From: Actinomucor elegans
Lineage: Eukaryota > Mucoromycota > Mucoromycetes > Mucorales > Mucoraceae
Length of the DNA: 64,000 nt
Direction of reading: 5' to 3'
Assembly (NCBI GenBank): GCA_026027325.1
Contig: JAMSLZ010000003.1
Location: 1,364,001-1,428,000 of the forward strand
Of this stretch, positions 24,386 to 37,510 are shown in pieces. A model generated the notes under the pieces. It worked only from the letters and a program-made list of their open reading frames with translations. It had not been told where the DNA came from and did no database searches. The position numbers were made by a program, and so were the translations under genes. Every line of letters begins with the position of its first letter. Within the stretch, counting starts at the first letter, position 1.

Positions 24386-25754
24386 GCACCTGAGATCTAT
24401 TACTGTTCTTTTTATTGAATGCATTTTTTTTCTTGCTCATGATGCATATTCAACATATTAAAAAGTCTTGATGTCGCATTATAGGTAAAAATGCTTTCTT
24501 ATCAGTAAAGAATGATATTTTGTTGGGGATATTCAGTAGTTTTCGTAGACTAAATCGATAATATCAATAATTCCCTTTGAAATGACGAAATAAGTACGTG
24601 AACACTAGTATAGTGTACACTCTTAAAATGATGTGCTAGAGAAACCGGGGTTACATAAAAAGATGAAAAAAGATCTAGATCATATGGAACACGCTTCTAA
24701 AAAATAATTGGTTTGATGCACTACTTGCTCCATTATCGGCTCTTGCCCTTTTACGAATAGATATAAAATGTTTATAATAGAGCATGACAAAGCCGGCTTC
24801 ACTTGATTTGGTAAACTCGGGATCAGTAGGGCTTAAATTTCTAACAAAATAGGAATATGTATCATACATTGATTTTGATGAAAGGTACCGAAGGGTATTA
24901 CATTATATGAACACGCGTTTTTATTGTTCAAAGGGAATCAGCATATGAAAATACCTGAGCGTGAACCCATATCTATTTAATATATGCGTTAATTATAGAG
25001 GTTAAATGAGCTATCAATGGGTTATTGGTGATCGATCTATTGTTTCATGTGAATAAGGGCTTGATTACTAGATTGATAATGAATAGTTCAAATGTTTCTA
25101 TAAAGACATGTGAATAATTTAATGCTTTTACTGCTTCTAGAAGCTATCAATTGACTTGCGTTGATCATGGCTGTTTGTTGATTTGGTTTGTACGTATACA
25201 GATTTTCCGCTATACAACGAAACCATCGAGCCGGAATCGGATATCGCTTCTTTTTGTCAGAACTGCAGGGCGCAAAAAAAACAAAAGATAGTGTCTTCTC
25301 CTTGTACAAAGCTATAACTGTACCACACTATGTTGTATATACTTTGATGAAAAAGACGGTCCCAATAACGAAATGTCTTATAATGAGACGTTCTTTCTTT
25401 TCCTCTTCTTCTTTTTTTTTTTTCTTACAAGTTATACTCTCGTTACAAATTCTAGGTAAACTAGTACATCAATGCTACGTTATATCTTACTAATGCCATG
25501 TAAATATAGAACACATTCTGCAGCACCTAGCCTATATTCGCTTATCATTCGTTGTCGATCAAACACTAAAATCGCAGTAGCAGCTCTTTTAAACCTTTTT
25601 CTCTTACTTGGAATTCCTATATCTGTTTCAAGCAGGTAAAATTGCAAGAATCATTAGCTTTACATATATATCTGATGATATCTATGATTAGGCGAACTTT
25701 TTTTTTCATACACCAATTGTAATTACCTGATTAAAGCGAAATCCACGTAGTAAC

Positions 25755-27698
25755 ATGGAATATCCAAGCTCAGGAATGACATACTATAATGAACAGCAAT
25801 GTTCTCAACCAACGAATAACAGTTGTAATCCAATTCAACTTCAATTTGTGGACTACGCTGAACAACAGCATCTTGCGTACGCAGCCTATGTTTCCCCGAA
25901 CAATAGCTCAGGTGAGTGATATTGACATATATTGACATTATCTGGAATTCATCATTCCTACTAGATCTCGACTCGAGCTTATTTCAAGCCAACTATATGA
26001 GCCAGCAAACCAGCCAAATAGTAAATCCCCAGCAGCATATGGCTATCACATATGGTGATGGTCTACCTTTATCCGATTCATCTGTATGTTCTTCTACAGA
26101 TATTTGCTCTCCCGACATTCATCCGATTGCCGATACAATGGGCATGCCATCTGATATGGTTGCACAGGTCCTTAATCCTTCATCGTCCCCAACAATTAGC
26201 CATCAAAGTAATAGTAACATGATGACATCGCAGCCAAATCATGTTTGTCCTTGGCCTTCTTCCGCAGTCACCCATAGTGACTTGGTGATCAATCATCAGA
26301 CAGCTTCGCTTCGTTTATCTTCTGATGCTATGACCCATACTACTGAGGACTTTTATGAATCCATGGGTTCTGACCAATCTGTAGACGCTCCTACTTTCGC
26401 AGTCAATGTATGTGCATTTAAAGTAATATATAGCATGAAAAACTAAGCCTTATATGTTCTATTATTAGAGACCATTACTGGAACAAAACGATGCTAATCC
26501 CGTCCGTGAAAATCCTAGTGGTAGATCGATTCGCAGGTCATTTAATCATCGTCGCAATACGGTATCACTTCCTTATCAAGTACGTGATCTCTCAGAAAAG
26601 GATTTGAGAAGACAATCGATGAATGACTTACAAAAGAAACAAGATAACCCATTTTGTCATTTGTCAAGGGAACAACTCATTCAACGTGTTGTAGAACTAG
26701 AGCAAGAAAAACGACTTTCATCTGGATTATTAGGTAAACAAGGAAGCACTGGATATACTTAATACAGTAAATCCTAATTTATTTGGCTTATAGAAGAAGA
26801 TTCTCCAGTGCTAAGATCTGCCAAATTAGAGGTATCTGACAAAGATTTGCATGTTTGCCGTTGGGCCGGTTGTGATACCTCGGCTACATCTTTGGATCAG
26901 CTGATTGCTCACATAAAAGACCTTCATATTGGCAGTGGAAAGGTAATAATAAAAAAAAGAAAGTGTTGCATAGTTATTTAAGCTGACTCATATAATAATT
27001 AGGCCGCCTATTACTGTCAATGGGAATCTTGTCCGAGAGAGCAGAAGCCTTTTTTGAAGCGTCATAAGATGCAAAACCATATGAGAACCCATACTGGCGA
27101 AAGACCATTTGAATGCACAGTAGAGGGTTGTGATAAAAGATTTTCTCGACCTGACTCTTTAAATACACACATCAAGACACATTCTAGCATCAGACCATAC
27201 GCTTGCCCTGTTGAAAACTGTACGAAAGCTTATTTTCATTCAAGATCTTTACGCAAGCACGCCAAATCGCACGAGATCTCCAATACACCGAAATCATTGG
27301 CCAATGACCTAGCATCAACGAATACCAAACCAGTAGACATCCACAAAGGACAAGACGTCACCATCCATAGACTTCCTTATGACAGGCCTCCTAGATACTA
27401 TCATCATCATCAACAGCAGCAGCAATCTTGCGGGTCAGAAGCACTCCACCAAACGCCACATGCACCAATGATCTCAAATACTGACCAACAGCTCAACAGT
27501 ATAGGCATGATGCATCCACAACAAATATTTGCAGCTGGCACTGCGTATACTATACAACAACGAGAACAACTTCATTATCAACAGCATCAGCTATTGTATC
27601 AAGAAGAAAAGTCCCAACAAGCATATGATTCATCACAGCAATGCTATTATCAGCAGCCTATGCAATATCGGAATCCAGGTTACAACTACATCTACTAA
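25755..27698 (+). CDS. GLI/ZIC-like C2H2 zinc-finger transcription factor
   Basis: Exons: 25755-25911, 25965-26407, 26469-26733, 26794-26942, 27003-27698; 569 residues. The N-terminal half is disordered, rich in Ser, Gln and Asn. From about residue 300 come clustered fingers: CRWAGC...HIKDLH, then CQWESC...RHKMQNH, the linker MRTHTGERPFEC, CTVEGC...HIKTH, and CPVENC...RKHAKSH. The tryptophan-bearing first two fingers, the IGSGK turn and the HIKTHSSIRPYAC linker match GLI/GLIS/ZIC-type arrays, where the first fingers pack and later ones read DNA. The C-tail is His/Gln rich. Exon phases all agree; introns are 53-61 bp. Target genes cannot be told from sequence. Confidence 0.88.
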
Positions 27699-29352
27699 AT
27701 TCATTATGTGAAATGCTATCTATCTATATATAATAAGTTCTTGTCCTTCTATGCACAATAATATGCAACTCTAATCTACAGCCTTTTATTCATTATAATC
27801 ATCCATTTTTTTTTTTTTCATCATTTCTTCATTCAATAAAATAAAACCATTTCTTTAAGATAATACTGAAACTACTGATTGTATATAATGAAACAGAGAT
27901 TAGCGATTGCCCTTATTTAGGCCAGGACCGATAGGACAAACTATATTAAATATTGAGAAGTTTTTTGTTGTTGTGATTCCCGAGTGACGGCGGTGTACAA
28001 AGGAAACGTTTAAGGAAGATTATAACATAACGGAAGTTATATGTATCTATTTGAGAGCTCCCCAACCACTATTGAATTTATATAGTCCAGTTTTCCTTTT
28101 TTTTCAATATTACATGATCATATATATGCACCTAATCTAGCGCTGTAACGATGGATGAGTATATCGGAAATGAGCGTTTGCTCATTTCAAAGAAAAAGCA
28201 TATCGCAACTTAAAACGTACGATGATCAGCGGTTTGGGCTTTTAGAACGTTCAACCAGTTTTACTACTGTGCGTAGATAGACTTTGAGGGAATAATATTC
28301 ATAGAAAACAAAGCCGTAACGTCTCAAAAGAGGATGTATCACAGTTTTCGCATTACTATATGCAGATACGCGATAGTCCGTGATCTACAAGCCTAAAACG
28401 AACATACGTTGCCCTACATATGTTAAGAAACGCTTTTTATTAGGCCACGCACCTTGTATATCATCTCTATCAACTCTGTGAAGAGTATATAATCTGTTTC
28501 ATTCTCGCTTTTTTCACTGATTTTTTTTTTTTTTGGATCTCTGAGGGCTAATTTCATTGGCTGTCGCAATTTTACTGAGATTAAAAGCAATTGGTTCTTG
28601 TCCTCCTGTACGAAATCCTTTGGTTTATAAAAGTATAACCAGTCAATAACAAAACTCCATTTTTCTTCAGCTAAAGAGCAAAGTTTTTGTTAAACATTCA
28701 ATCTATCCTTTGTGGCTGCTGTATCTCGTAACTGTAAATTCAAATTTTGCAGGTTTGAATTTTGAAACCTGAGATACATTTTTTTGCTATTGCTTATTGG
28801 AAATCGCACAGGGCACATTGTTTAACGTACATGATCTTAATTGATCTCTATTAAATGTCGCATTTGATTATTTTTTCATGATCAGAATGAACCGTAGAAC
28901 ATCAATTTGGTGTTCATGTCTGTTTTACTGCATTCAATGTCAAGCGTACATTTATTAGAATTATGCTAAATTAATATTGAGCAAAAAAGAAAAATAAGCG
29001 TACGTACATTGTTCACTAGTAACAAGTTCAGTTCCTGGTTTGTATACGCGGTTAAGTCCTTCTAATCATAATGTACTGCTTGCCGAAAGCGCGCGTTCGT
29101 GATGGCTTTTTTCTTCCTCCTAAAAAGATGCGGGGAACCTTGGAGCACGAGCGAATTGCCGCGCAGCTGTCGCTATCTCAACATCTTGTTGTATTCAACT
29201 TTTAAGAGCTAACATCGCATTATGATTGGATATATAGCTTAGTGTATTGTGACTCTTGATTTTCTTACAACCCATTTGAACTCTCTATTTATTTATTATT
29301 ATTTTTTTTTGCACAGTCGTTTCTTTTTTCCCAGCCTGTATCAAACAAAATC
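27699..29352. other. Intergenic region upstream of NFS1
   Basis: No gene seen. Contains dispersed repeat copy H (28841-28903) and AT-rich sequence; the last 100 bp, with TTTTTTTTGCACAGTCG and a pyrimidine stretch, is the probable NFS1 promoter/leader. Confidence 0.6.
28841..28903 (+). repeat. Dispersed repeat family, copy H
   Basis: TTGATCTCTATTAAATGTCG, then CATTTGATTA and TTCATGATCAGAATGA, with ACATCAA at the end. The left part is shortened by about 10 bp. Confidence 0.6.
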
Positions 29353-31240
29353 ATGTTGAGAAAAGCTATTCAACGTTCTTTGACAAGACCTAATTTTGTT
29401 CAACCAGCAGTCAGATATGGTTTGCCTGCTTCCAGCAGATTTTTCTCTGTTCATGGCAAACAGCCTCAAGAAGTAGTTGAAACAGTAAAGCCTACTTCAG
29501 GTAAAAGATTAGATTTTGTTTGAAAAAAAAAAAAAGGTATGCTCAAACAAAGTTCTGATATAGATTCTTTGGGTTTCGAATCCAAGGCCGTTAGCAACTA
29601 TAACAGACCCATTTATCTTGATATGCAAGCTACAAGCCCTACCGATCCCAGAGTTTTAGATGCTATGATTCCTTACATGACAGAACTGTATGGTAATCCT
29701 CATTCCAGAACTCATAAATATGGTTGGGAAACTGAACAAGCAGTTGAGCGTGCTCGTGAGGTACAGTAATGTTGACATGTCATATTCATGGCCTACTCTT
29801 AACATTTTGTTTATAGTACGTAGCCAAATTGATCAACGCAGATCCCAAGGAAATCATCTTTACCTCTGGTGCTACTGAATCAAACAATATCAGTATTAAG
29901 GGCGTTGCTCGATTCTACAAGAACAAAAAGAAGCACATTATTACCACTCAGATTGTAAATAATACTGAACTAAACCTGATATTTGGATTACTAATAGATT
30001 TTCAATCTAGGAACACAAATGTGTGTTGGATTCTTGCAGAGTTTTACAAGAAGAAGGATTTGATGTCACATATCTCCCTGTTCAAAGTAACGGCCGTATT
30101 GACATGAAGCAATTGGAAGAAGCCATTCGTCCTGATACCTCGATTGTCTCCATCATGACAGTCAATAATGAAATCGGTGTGATGCAACCTATCGAAGAGA
30201 TTGGTAAACTTTGTAGATCAAAAAAGATCTTTTTCCATACAGATGCTGCTCAAGCCGCTGGTAAAGTCCCCTTGGATGTCAATGCAATGAATGTAGATTT
30301 GATGAGTATTTCGGGCCACAAATTGTATGGTCCCAAGGGTATCGGTGCTGTCTATGTCCGTAGAAGACCCAGAGTTCGTTTGGAACCTATTCAAAGTGGT
30401 GGTGGACAAGAAAGAGGTTTAAGAAGCGGCACCGTTCCTCATCCTTTGGTCGTTGGTTTGGGTGAAGCTTGTAGAGTGGCCATGGAGGAAATGGAGGTAA
30501 TTATTCATACACATATTGATCCTATGATGAAGCGTGCTTAACAGCATCGTAAATGTAAACGAGAGCGAAGAGTTGCGTTTGGGGATAACCCAAGCCTGAA
30601 TGAGAGGAAATGAAAGAGCATTCTGTGCTTGATCATGATATTCTTTGTAAGGTAGCAAAGGTTTTCGCAATGAGTCTTGTGCAGGGGTTCTGAGGATCAT
30701 TCATTTTTTTTTTTGTAAAAAAAAAACAGACATTGAAATACTAATGTGTCTCTATAGTATGACCATGCTAGAATCTCAAAGCTTTCAAAGCGTTTGATTG
30801 ATGGCATCCAATCAAAGATCGATGAAGTGCATCGTAATGGTGATCCTGAACACAACTATCCAGGCTGTGTCAACCTGTCATTTGCCTATGTTGAAGGTGA
30901 ATCGTTATTGATGGCCTTGAAAGATATTGCTTTATCCTCAGGTTCTGCCTGTACTTCTGCATCCCTGGAGCCTTCATACGTGTTGCGTGCTTTAGGCGCA
31001 GATGATGAGATGGCACATAGTTCTATTCGTTTCGGTATTGGTAGATTCACTACTGATGAAGAAATTGAATTTGTTATCAAGAGAGTTACCCAACATGTTG
31101 ATCGATTAAGAGAAATGTCTCCATTATGGGAAATGGTAAGTTTATGATTTTTTATAAAAAAAAAGTTTGATATACTAAACTGCGTCTTATAGGTACAAGA
31201 AGGTATTGATCTCAAGTCTATTCAATGGGCTCAACACTAA
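29353..31240 (+). CDS. NFS1: Mitochondrial cysteine desulfurase
   Basis: PLP enzyme that takes sulfur from cysteine for Fe-S cluster assembly and tRNA thiolation. Exons: 29353-29500, 29564-29760, 29817-29954, 30011-30496, 30758-31135, 31193-31240; 464 residues. Seen: an Arg/Ser-rich mitochondrial presequence ([13 protein letters not shown]...SRFFSVHGK); [49 protein letters not shown] with the PLP Lys at about residue 265; and the mobile loop [15 protein letters not shown] with the catalytic Cys at about 388. The C-terminus ends in [11 protein letters not shown], the conserved frataxin/scaffold-side tail. Intron 4 is 261 bp, the longest in the window, and carries a T-run/A-run pair. Length and motif spacing match the family. 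Confidence 0.97.
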
Positions 31241-31426
31241 ATCTTGTAATGGAATAAAAAAATTGTAAATTAGAACTAAAATGTAGTATGATAATGATGA
31301 TGATGATGTTCTTTTTTTATTATACTTGTTTGAGAAGGGGGAATTGGGTTATGAATTATTTACAAAAAAGGGAGGGAGGGAGGGAGAGAGAGATAAGAAA
31401 AGAAAGTAAAAAAAAAAAAAATAAGC

Positions 31427-32542
31427 CTATCGTTTGCGATTTACTATCTTGCTGGTTTTACGAAGAAGAGCAATCCAAGCGTTTTGTTCAGCTTCAGTCT
31501 GAGTACGCATCACGACATGACGTTTGGTGGTACCAGATGCAGGAACAGGGTAAAAGCCTTCTCCCCAAGCGACAACCTCTGCTTCCAATTGACTAGCTTC
31601 AATCTCAAACCCATAAATTTCTGTAGCAGAGTTTGACGATTGAGGTTCTGATTTGCGCATAAATGACGGTAAAGAGGACTTTTTGACCTCTGCAATTTTT
31701 GCAATGTTTGTAGCAGATATGGGGCTAATCTCAGCATGCTTTAAATTAACCGTTCCTTTGTAGACTAGTTTTGTGATAGTTTGGTTTGGTTTCACTTTCT
31801 GACAGTAGATAAGTGCATCATTATACAGCAAGTAAGTGCGTGTATCTGACAAAGATTGTGGATTTGACATGTCAACTTTGGTTAACAGACCACTTATATA
31901 AAGTCGACGGGTGGCAGTGACCATGGCTGGGTTTTCTTGTACAGATCGAGCAGCTTCAAATACACGAATATGAGCTAATCGATCTTTAACTCTATATATA
32001 TTAGAATTTGTTAGTGGTTTGATTCTTGATAAGCTTACTGATATGACTTACATAGCCTTCCATTCAAGTTCTCGCTGGACAAATCTTTCTTCCATTTTTG
32101 AGAGAGCCCTATAGTCGGGGTGTGCTGGTTCTGTAGCAGAAGCAAGCTGAGACATATACATTGGATATGAGGGTAAACGGATGATAGGGTTCTTCAAGTA
32201 AAAGATAAAATCTTTTATATTGGAATTGTTTGCTTTCGAAGCACATTTCTGTCAATTATTCGAGTCAGCACTTGAGTATTAGATAGTTGAATGACAAGCT
32301 TACATCTACAAATTTTGAGAATGCTGAAGATTTTTTGTATAGAGTATCAATTGTTACTATTGTGCTAGGATAGATATTCAAAAAGTGCTCGTATATTGTC
32401 ATTTTATCATACTGGAATAGAAAAAGAAATTAGTAACATTGTGTTGTATAGCTTGAGTTTGGGCTTACAAAACTAGCAAGGATATCTGATATGAACTGAG
32501 TAGGTCCCCACATTTCGAGTCTATTAAAAACTTATCAGTTTC

Positions 32543-32576
<34 letters not shown>

Positions 32577-33214
32577 GGGAGATCAAAACGATATGTACCT
32601 TTCTTGAAGGCCGACATAAAGTTCTCGATGTACTTTAGTCATGTCTTTGACAATAGCAAAGATACCAGTTAAAGACTTTTGAAAGCAGGTTGATGCGTAC
32701 TTTTGGAATATATCACTGTTTGATGGGTCACGAACCCACTCGTCAATAGGTTCCAAATAATAAAAGAGGAAGTGTTCCATATCAGTAATATAAAGCTCTT
32801 CTGACTGGCACATCTGTTCAGCTGTATACTTTTTCTGTGCTACATTTCTAGCTGCGTCCGCCACTTGCCTTTCTAAAAGGGGAAGAATATGCGAGATGAG
32901 TTCAATTGAGAAGACTTGGTTAAGTAAAAAAAAAAAGGTTTACCATATGGTTCAGACTCGGCCTCATCATCAAAAGTTTGATAAATTTCGTCAATAATTG
33001 CTAAATCATCAATGAGTTGATAGTAGTTGTCCGATTTCTGAGTGATAAAAGAGAGCTGATCAAGCATTTGTATATTATCTTTTTCAATAGAGTCAATTGA
33101 TAGATAGCTTTCGTTGCCGCTACTGGAGGTCAAGTTGCTATTAGACGACATGACGGATGGATGCCGCCATAAGCCATTTTGGCTTTGATCGCTGGAAGTT
33201 GCAGTAGAACTCAT
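31427..33214 (-). CDS. RhoGEF with DH and PH domains
   Basis: Predicted activator of Rho/Rac/Cdc42 GTPases in polarity and wall growth. Exons (minus): 33214-32944, 32872-32599, 32520-32469, 32411-32304, 32248-32052, 31991-31427; 488 residues. After a Ser-rich leader of ~90 residues, the DH domain begins near NVAQKKYTAEQMCQSEELYI, typical of Dbl conserved region 1, and contains the late-helix motif IIRLPSYPMYMSQL followed by PAHPDYRAL. A PH domain follows (RRLYISGLLTKVD, YLLYNDALIYCQKV, ending in TQTEAEQNAWIALLRK). It lacks the CH, SH3 or BAR modules of Cdc24- or Bem-type proteins, so it is a minimal DH-PH GEF. Intron 2 contains a T30 run on the plus strand. Specificity cannot be predicted. 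Confidence 0.85.
32546..32575. repeat. T30 homopolymer in RhoGEF intron 2
   Basis: Thirty T on the plus strand within intron 32521-32598; reads as A on the coding strand. Confidence 0.9.
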
Positions 33215-35393
33215 AAGAGTATAAGTAAAGAAAAGAAAAGAAAAGAAAAGCAGATCAAAAAAGAAAAAAAGAATATCAGAAGAAACTTAACTAGGCCATC
33301 TTAGCGCTGTCAATAATCGTTAAAATAGTAATATTTTACTTATCTCCTCTCAGTTACTTAACCTTTTGACCAAGAAGTGTGTGCGAATATCTGTACCCTG
33401 GCATTGCAATTGTTACACCTGCCCACTCAGTGCCTTTTTGTCCGCGTGATTCGATTCAATCACTGTCCCACTTATAAGATATGGAAATAAATAGCGTATT
33501 GATCTATCTTTTTTAGTGCACGATTGCACTAAAGTATACTAGAGATAAGCTATAGTATACATCACTAACATTCAAGGTAAACTTTATTTTATGGCCGTGT
33601 TACCCGCTTTTTCCTTCTTGCTATTCATACTCTGAATGCGCATTTTCAAAAAAAAAAGATTATCATTCGTGAAACCTTTAGTACTGTTTCATCTTGTGTG
33701 TAAGCTTCTTTATCGCACATGATGTCTCTAATATCCAATAGCGTTATTTCACTTGTTTACCTTGGGCAAAAGATCACTCGTAGTGCAGAAAAGAAATGAA
33801 AGAAAATTATCTCAATCAGGATATACACGAAGATTTCTCACTGTACTGGATTCTGGTTGCACATTTGAATGAAGAATACACCTATTCTATCTGGCAAAAA
33901 AAGATCCTGTAGTAGGTTGCACCACTTGATATGCAGTTGTGAAGGAATCAATTGTACAGATAAACTATATTGAGCCTTACTATGGTATCCATTGTATTCC
34001 AGAGGAAAATCCTCCATCTATCTATCCTGCGCCAGAGTTCATTCTTATCGCCGATACAGTCCAATTGATACTTTACAGCATAACAACCTGATTTTTAAAA
34101 TACGCCATTCCCTACTACGGCCTTGAGTAGGCTATATATTAGTTTGAATATCACCCTTCTCACACACATGCAAGCCTAAGGAAACCCTCTTTTAAGATAC
34201 TTGAATCTGAGGATATTTTTGATTGGATATCGGAGACATCACGCCATTTATTGTAGATGTTTATTGGACGGCGGAGATGAATAATATAATTCGCGAATTC
34301 CCAAAACCCGTTTCAGATTGCACAAAAAAAATTCACTTGGTCGTTTACATATTGCTCATGAGTAATAAAAAAAGCTCAAGTGAAAGAAAAAAAAGTTTCA
34401 ATAAAGTTTGTACAGCATTGCATTACATCGTGCATCATTGGCGTAAAGAACACGTTGAGTTTTTTTTTTTTACTAATATGAAGTTATCCATGAATGAAAA
34501 GCGGGGTTTCGATTTTTTGATTTTATGCTAAACGTCAACTTCTGATAAGCGAAAAATAACAATAGCATGCATCTATATACAGTAAATTTTTTTGAATGTA
34601 TGCTATACCACCTCAGCAATAATTATATATTTCTGGCACAAAATTGCAATCAGAAAGATTTACGGAATTCAGACTGAGAGGATACTGAAACGTGTTACAC
34701 TAAAACAGTAAACATTATCTGATTGAAGTGTTAGATACTATTATAGACCCAACCTCTTGAATCCGACACTTTAAAAAATGCAATTGCGTCGACAAGGATA
34801 AATTTCCTTCTCTCTTTATCACAGGTCTATTGAACATCGGTTTATCTATAAAACAAGAACCAACAAATAGTTCGTTAAGTTTATTATTAATTTCTTATAT
34901 CCATATCTCACATTGACTTTAATAAAGTTGATTTTGCTTTTATCATTGAAACTTGTAATCTGGAGTAACATTTTGGACGGAAAAGATTAAACATGGAAAT
35001 TTCAGGAATCAAAATCCGTGTTTTTTATTGGTATAATAAAAACATTTATACAAGTTAAAAAAAAATTACTATGATATCTAAAGCTCGTGAAAAACTCATT
35101 TCAAATTGGGCACCCAAAAGAGAATGCAGAGCCTTTAGCCAAAAACTTTAGGCAATTGCCAATTTTTATGCAATTTTTGGATTCTTTTGATCTTACAATG
35201 ATAAAGAACAATTTCATATGTGCAAACCATTTCTGTATTAAATATTTACAGCAGCCAAAACCTTGCATTACAAATTTAAAGCAGTAGAATACCAAAACAG
35301 TCACGACCTACATTCAATGTTGAAACACATCCATTTATGCAACTGCGCGCTTGTTGTTCCTTTTCGCCTACTGCCTAAAAGCTATTAAAAAAA
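33215..35393. other. Intergenic region between divergent RhoGEF and CK1-family kinase
   Basis: No gene supported. AT-rich, with an AAAAG microsatellite at about 33227-33250 just upstream of the RhoGEF start. The 34223-34531 open frame is low-complexity and unsupported. Confidence 0.6.
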
Positions 35394-36948
35394 ATGGAAG
35401 ATCTTTGCGATGAAAAGTACCAGAGTGTGAAAAAACTGGGCTCTGGTTCCTTCGGAACTATATACAAAGGTATATTCGCTTTTTAAGACGCCGAAATTAT
35501 ATTCATTTTTCATTGTTGCAGTTATCGACAAGGAAACAAAAAAAGAATATGCGGCCAAAGTGGAATACAAGGATGCAGAAAATATACAAATCAAGAGCGA
35601 ACGAGATGTCTATCGAGCATTGTCGCATACACCGATAGGCTATCTGAAATTATACGATTATTTTTCTGGTCCTGAATACCGATGTCTAATTCTAACTCTC
35701 GTGGGCACCAATTTGGAATCCGTATTGAATACTCAGAAAATGCACAGATTTGATGTAAAAACAGTTCTTATGTTAGCTATTCAGCTGGTAAGTTTTTGCT
35801 GTTGTTACTGTTGTTGCTGTCGATCTGGTTCTTTTCATGGTAACTAATAAATGACTCGTTCAATTAGTTGGAGCGCATTGAAACACTACATGAAGCTTGT
35901 AAAATTCAACATTCAATGCAATAAGCAAAAGCCATTTCTAAGTGATAACTTCAAAATAGGTTTCTTGCACCGTGACATTAAACCAGATAATCTGGCAATG
36001 GGGCTTGACGATAACTCCTCGACGTTATACATGCTTGACTTGGGTCTAGGAAAACGGTTCAAATATGATAATAGACATATTTCATATCGTACTGACAAAC
36101 ATTTGACTGGTACTGCAAGATACGCCAGTTTGCACTCTCATGCAGGAGAAGGTAATAACAATTTTTTTTTTTTAAAAAAAAAAAAAGACGTGACATTAGT
36201 TGGGTTTTGCTGCTAATCATGCTATTAGAGCTTTCACGTCGAGATGATTTGGAATCTATTGCATATACCCTGATCTACATGTCCAAGGGCAAGCTGCCTT
36301 GGCAGGGACTCAGATCGGACCTCTACGGCTCCAAATATGACAAAATTTACGCAATGAAGAAAAAGATTTCACCAGCACAGTTATGCAAAAACTTGGAGCC
36401 AGAATTTATTGAATTTTTGGAGTATGCAAGAAATTTGCTATTTACAGAAAAACCCGATTACGAGCGCTGTAGGCAAATGTTTCGAAATGTGATGATTAGA
36501 AAGAAGCTTGAAATGGACTACATTTACTGTTGGACCGTAAGTCGAGTATGTTATGGATTAACACGTTTCTGACGTTGGTTTATAGAAACCTACAGACAAG
36601 GCGGCCGTCAAAAAACGAAAGAAAGAGGAAGCTGAAAAGCAAAAGAAGGTCAGAGAAAAGGAAATTCGAACGAAAAAAGCAGCTCAAGAACGCAAAAAGA
36701 TCAATAAGCAGCACTATACCAAACCCTATACACCTAATTTTAATGATTCCTTGTTTTCTTATTATATGCCTTTGGAAGAACGTAGGGCTATCATTACCGA
36801 AAATATGAAAGCTGGACCAATCCCTGTTCCTCCACAACCTTGCCCAACTATGTACCCCTTTGCATTACCCTTCCCAATATTTGAAACTGCATTTTATCAT
36901 CAACCACCACCGAATCATAACTACAACACATCCAGCTTTTTATTTTAA
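35394..36948 (+). CDS. Casein kinase 1 family protein kinase with DLG motif
   Basis: Exons: 35394-35469, 35522-35787, 35868-35898 (31 nt), 35960-36151, 36229-36536, 36586-36948; 411 residues. Seen: Gly-rich loop LGSGSFGTIYK; AAKVEY with the ATP-binding Lys; LERIETLHEA-CFLHRDIKPDN reassembled across the microexon; LDLGLGKRF, where the usual DFG is DLG (residues 151-153); then LTGTARYAS, SRRDDLES and GKLPWQGL, all hallmarks of CK1. After the kinase domain is a strongly basic, Lys/Glu-rich helical tail (KKRKKEEAEKQKKVREKE), possibly nuclear-targeting, then a Pro/aromatic C-terminus. HRD and Lys are intact, so activity is plausible. CK1 membership is clear; the subtype (delta/epsilon, gamma or diverged) is not. 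Confidence 0.85.
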
Positions 36949-37510
36949 ACAGATATATTCCATACAATTGTTTAAAAGAGTATTACAAAGTTGATTATTA
37001 TTATGCTAAATGCATTATGCATAAAAGGTTGGCGTTTATTTGTTACGTTTTATGGATTTTCATGTATAATTAAAAAAAAAACAAATGCATTGATAATTGT
37101 ATTAAATCGTTAAAACAACCATCATAACAAAAGCTAGTGTAGCTCAAGTTATAAAGTTTAAGCTTGAGCTACATAGATTCATATGCAAATTAACATGGTG
37201 TATTAATTGATTATTAAGATAGTGAATCGAGCTCAGAGTGAGCTGCTGAATCTAGTAGAATCTCGAATCTTTTCCAATACATTCAACATTTTGTATGCAA
37301 TCACTGATTGTTTATAACCTTCATTAGCATACTGGGTATTTCTTTGTTCGCATAATCCCTCCTTGGTATAGTTGCTACAGCGGACAAAATAATATCAATA
37401 AATCGGATATCCCACTGTGCTAAAGGACGGTCTAAAGCTTTCATAAAGAGGGTTTATTCGTTACTAATTAAGCCATTGGTAACAGCAATAAGTATATAGG
37501 GAGTAAAAGT
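36949..37510. other. Intergenic region between convergent CK1-like kinase and NAD kinase
   Basis: 562 bp of 3' flanks. Holds a perfect hairpin at 37139-37172. No gene. Confidence 0.65.
37139..37172. repeat. Perfect 10-bp inverted repeat (14-nt loop) between convergent genes
   Basis: GTAGCTCAAG at 37139-37148 pairs with CTTGAGCTAC at 37163-37172. It lies 190 bp past one stop codon and 340 bp past the other; a transcription-end or insulating role is possible but unproven. Confidence 0.85.

Larger units (their letters stand above)
22705..25754. other. 3-kb intergenic region
   Basis: No supported gene. Holds a perfect-stem hairpin at 22960-23005 shortly after ATP3 and dispersed repeat copy G. 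Minus-strand frames at 24675-24869 and 25088-25309 and the plus frame at 25188-25493 show no domain or splice support. Confidence 0.6.

Noticed and set aside
34223..34531. 102-codon plus-strand frame
   Set aside because: Low-complexity Lys/Phe composition from AT-rich DNA and no recognisable domain.
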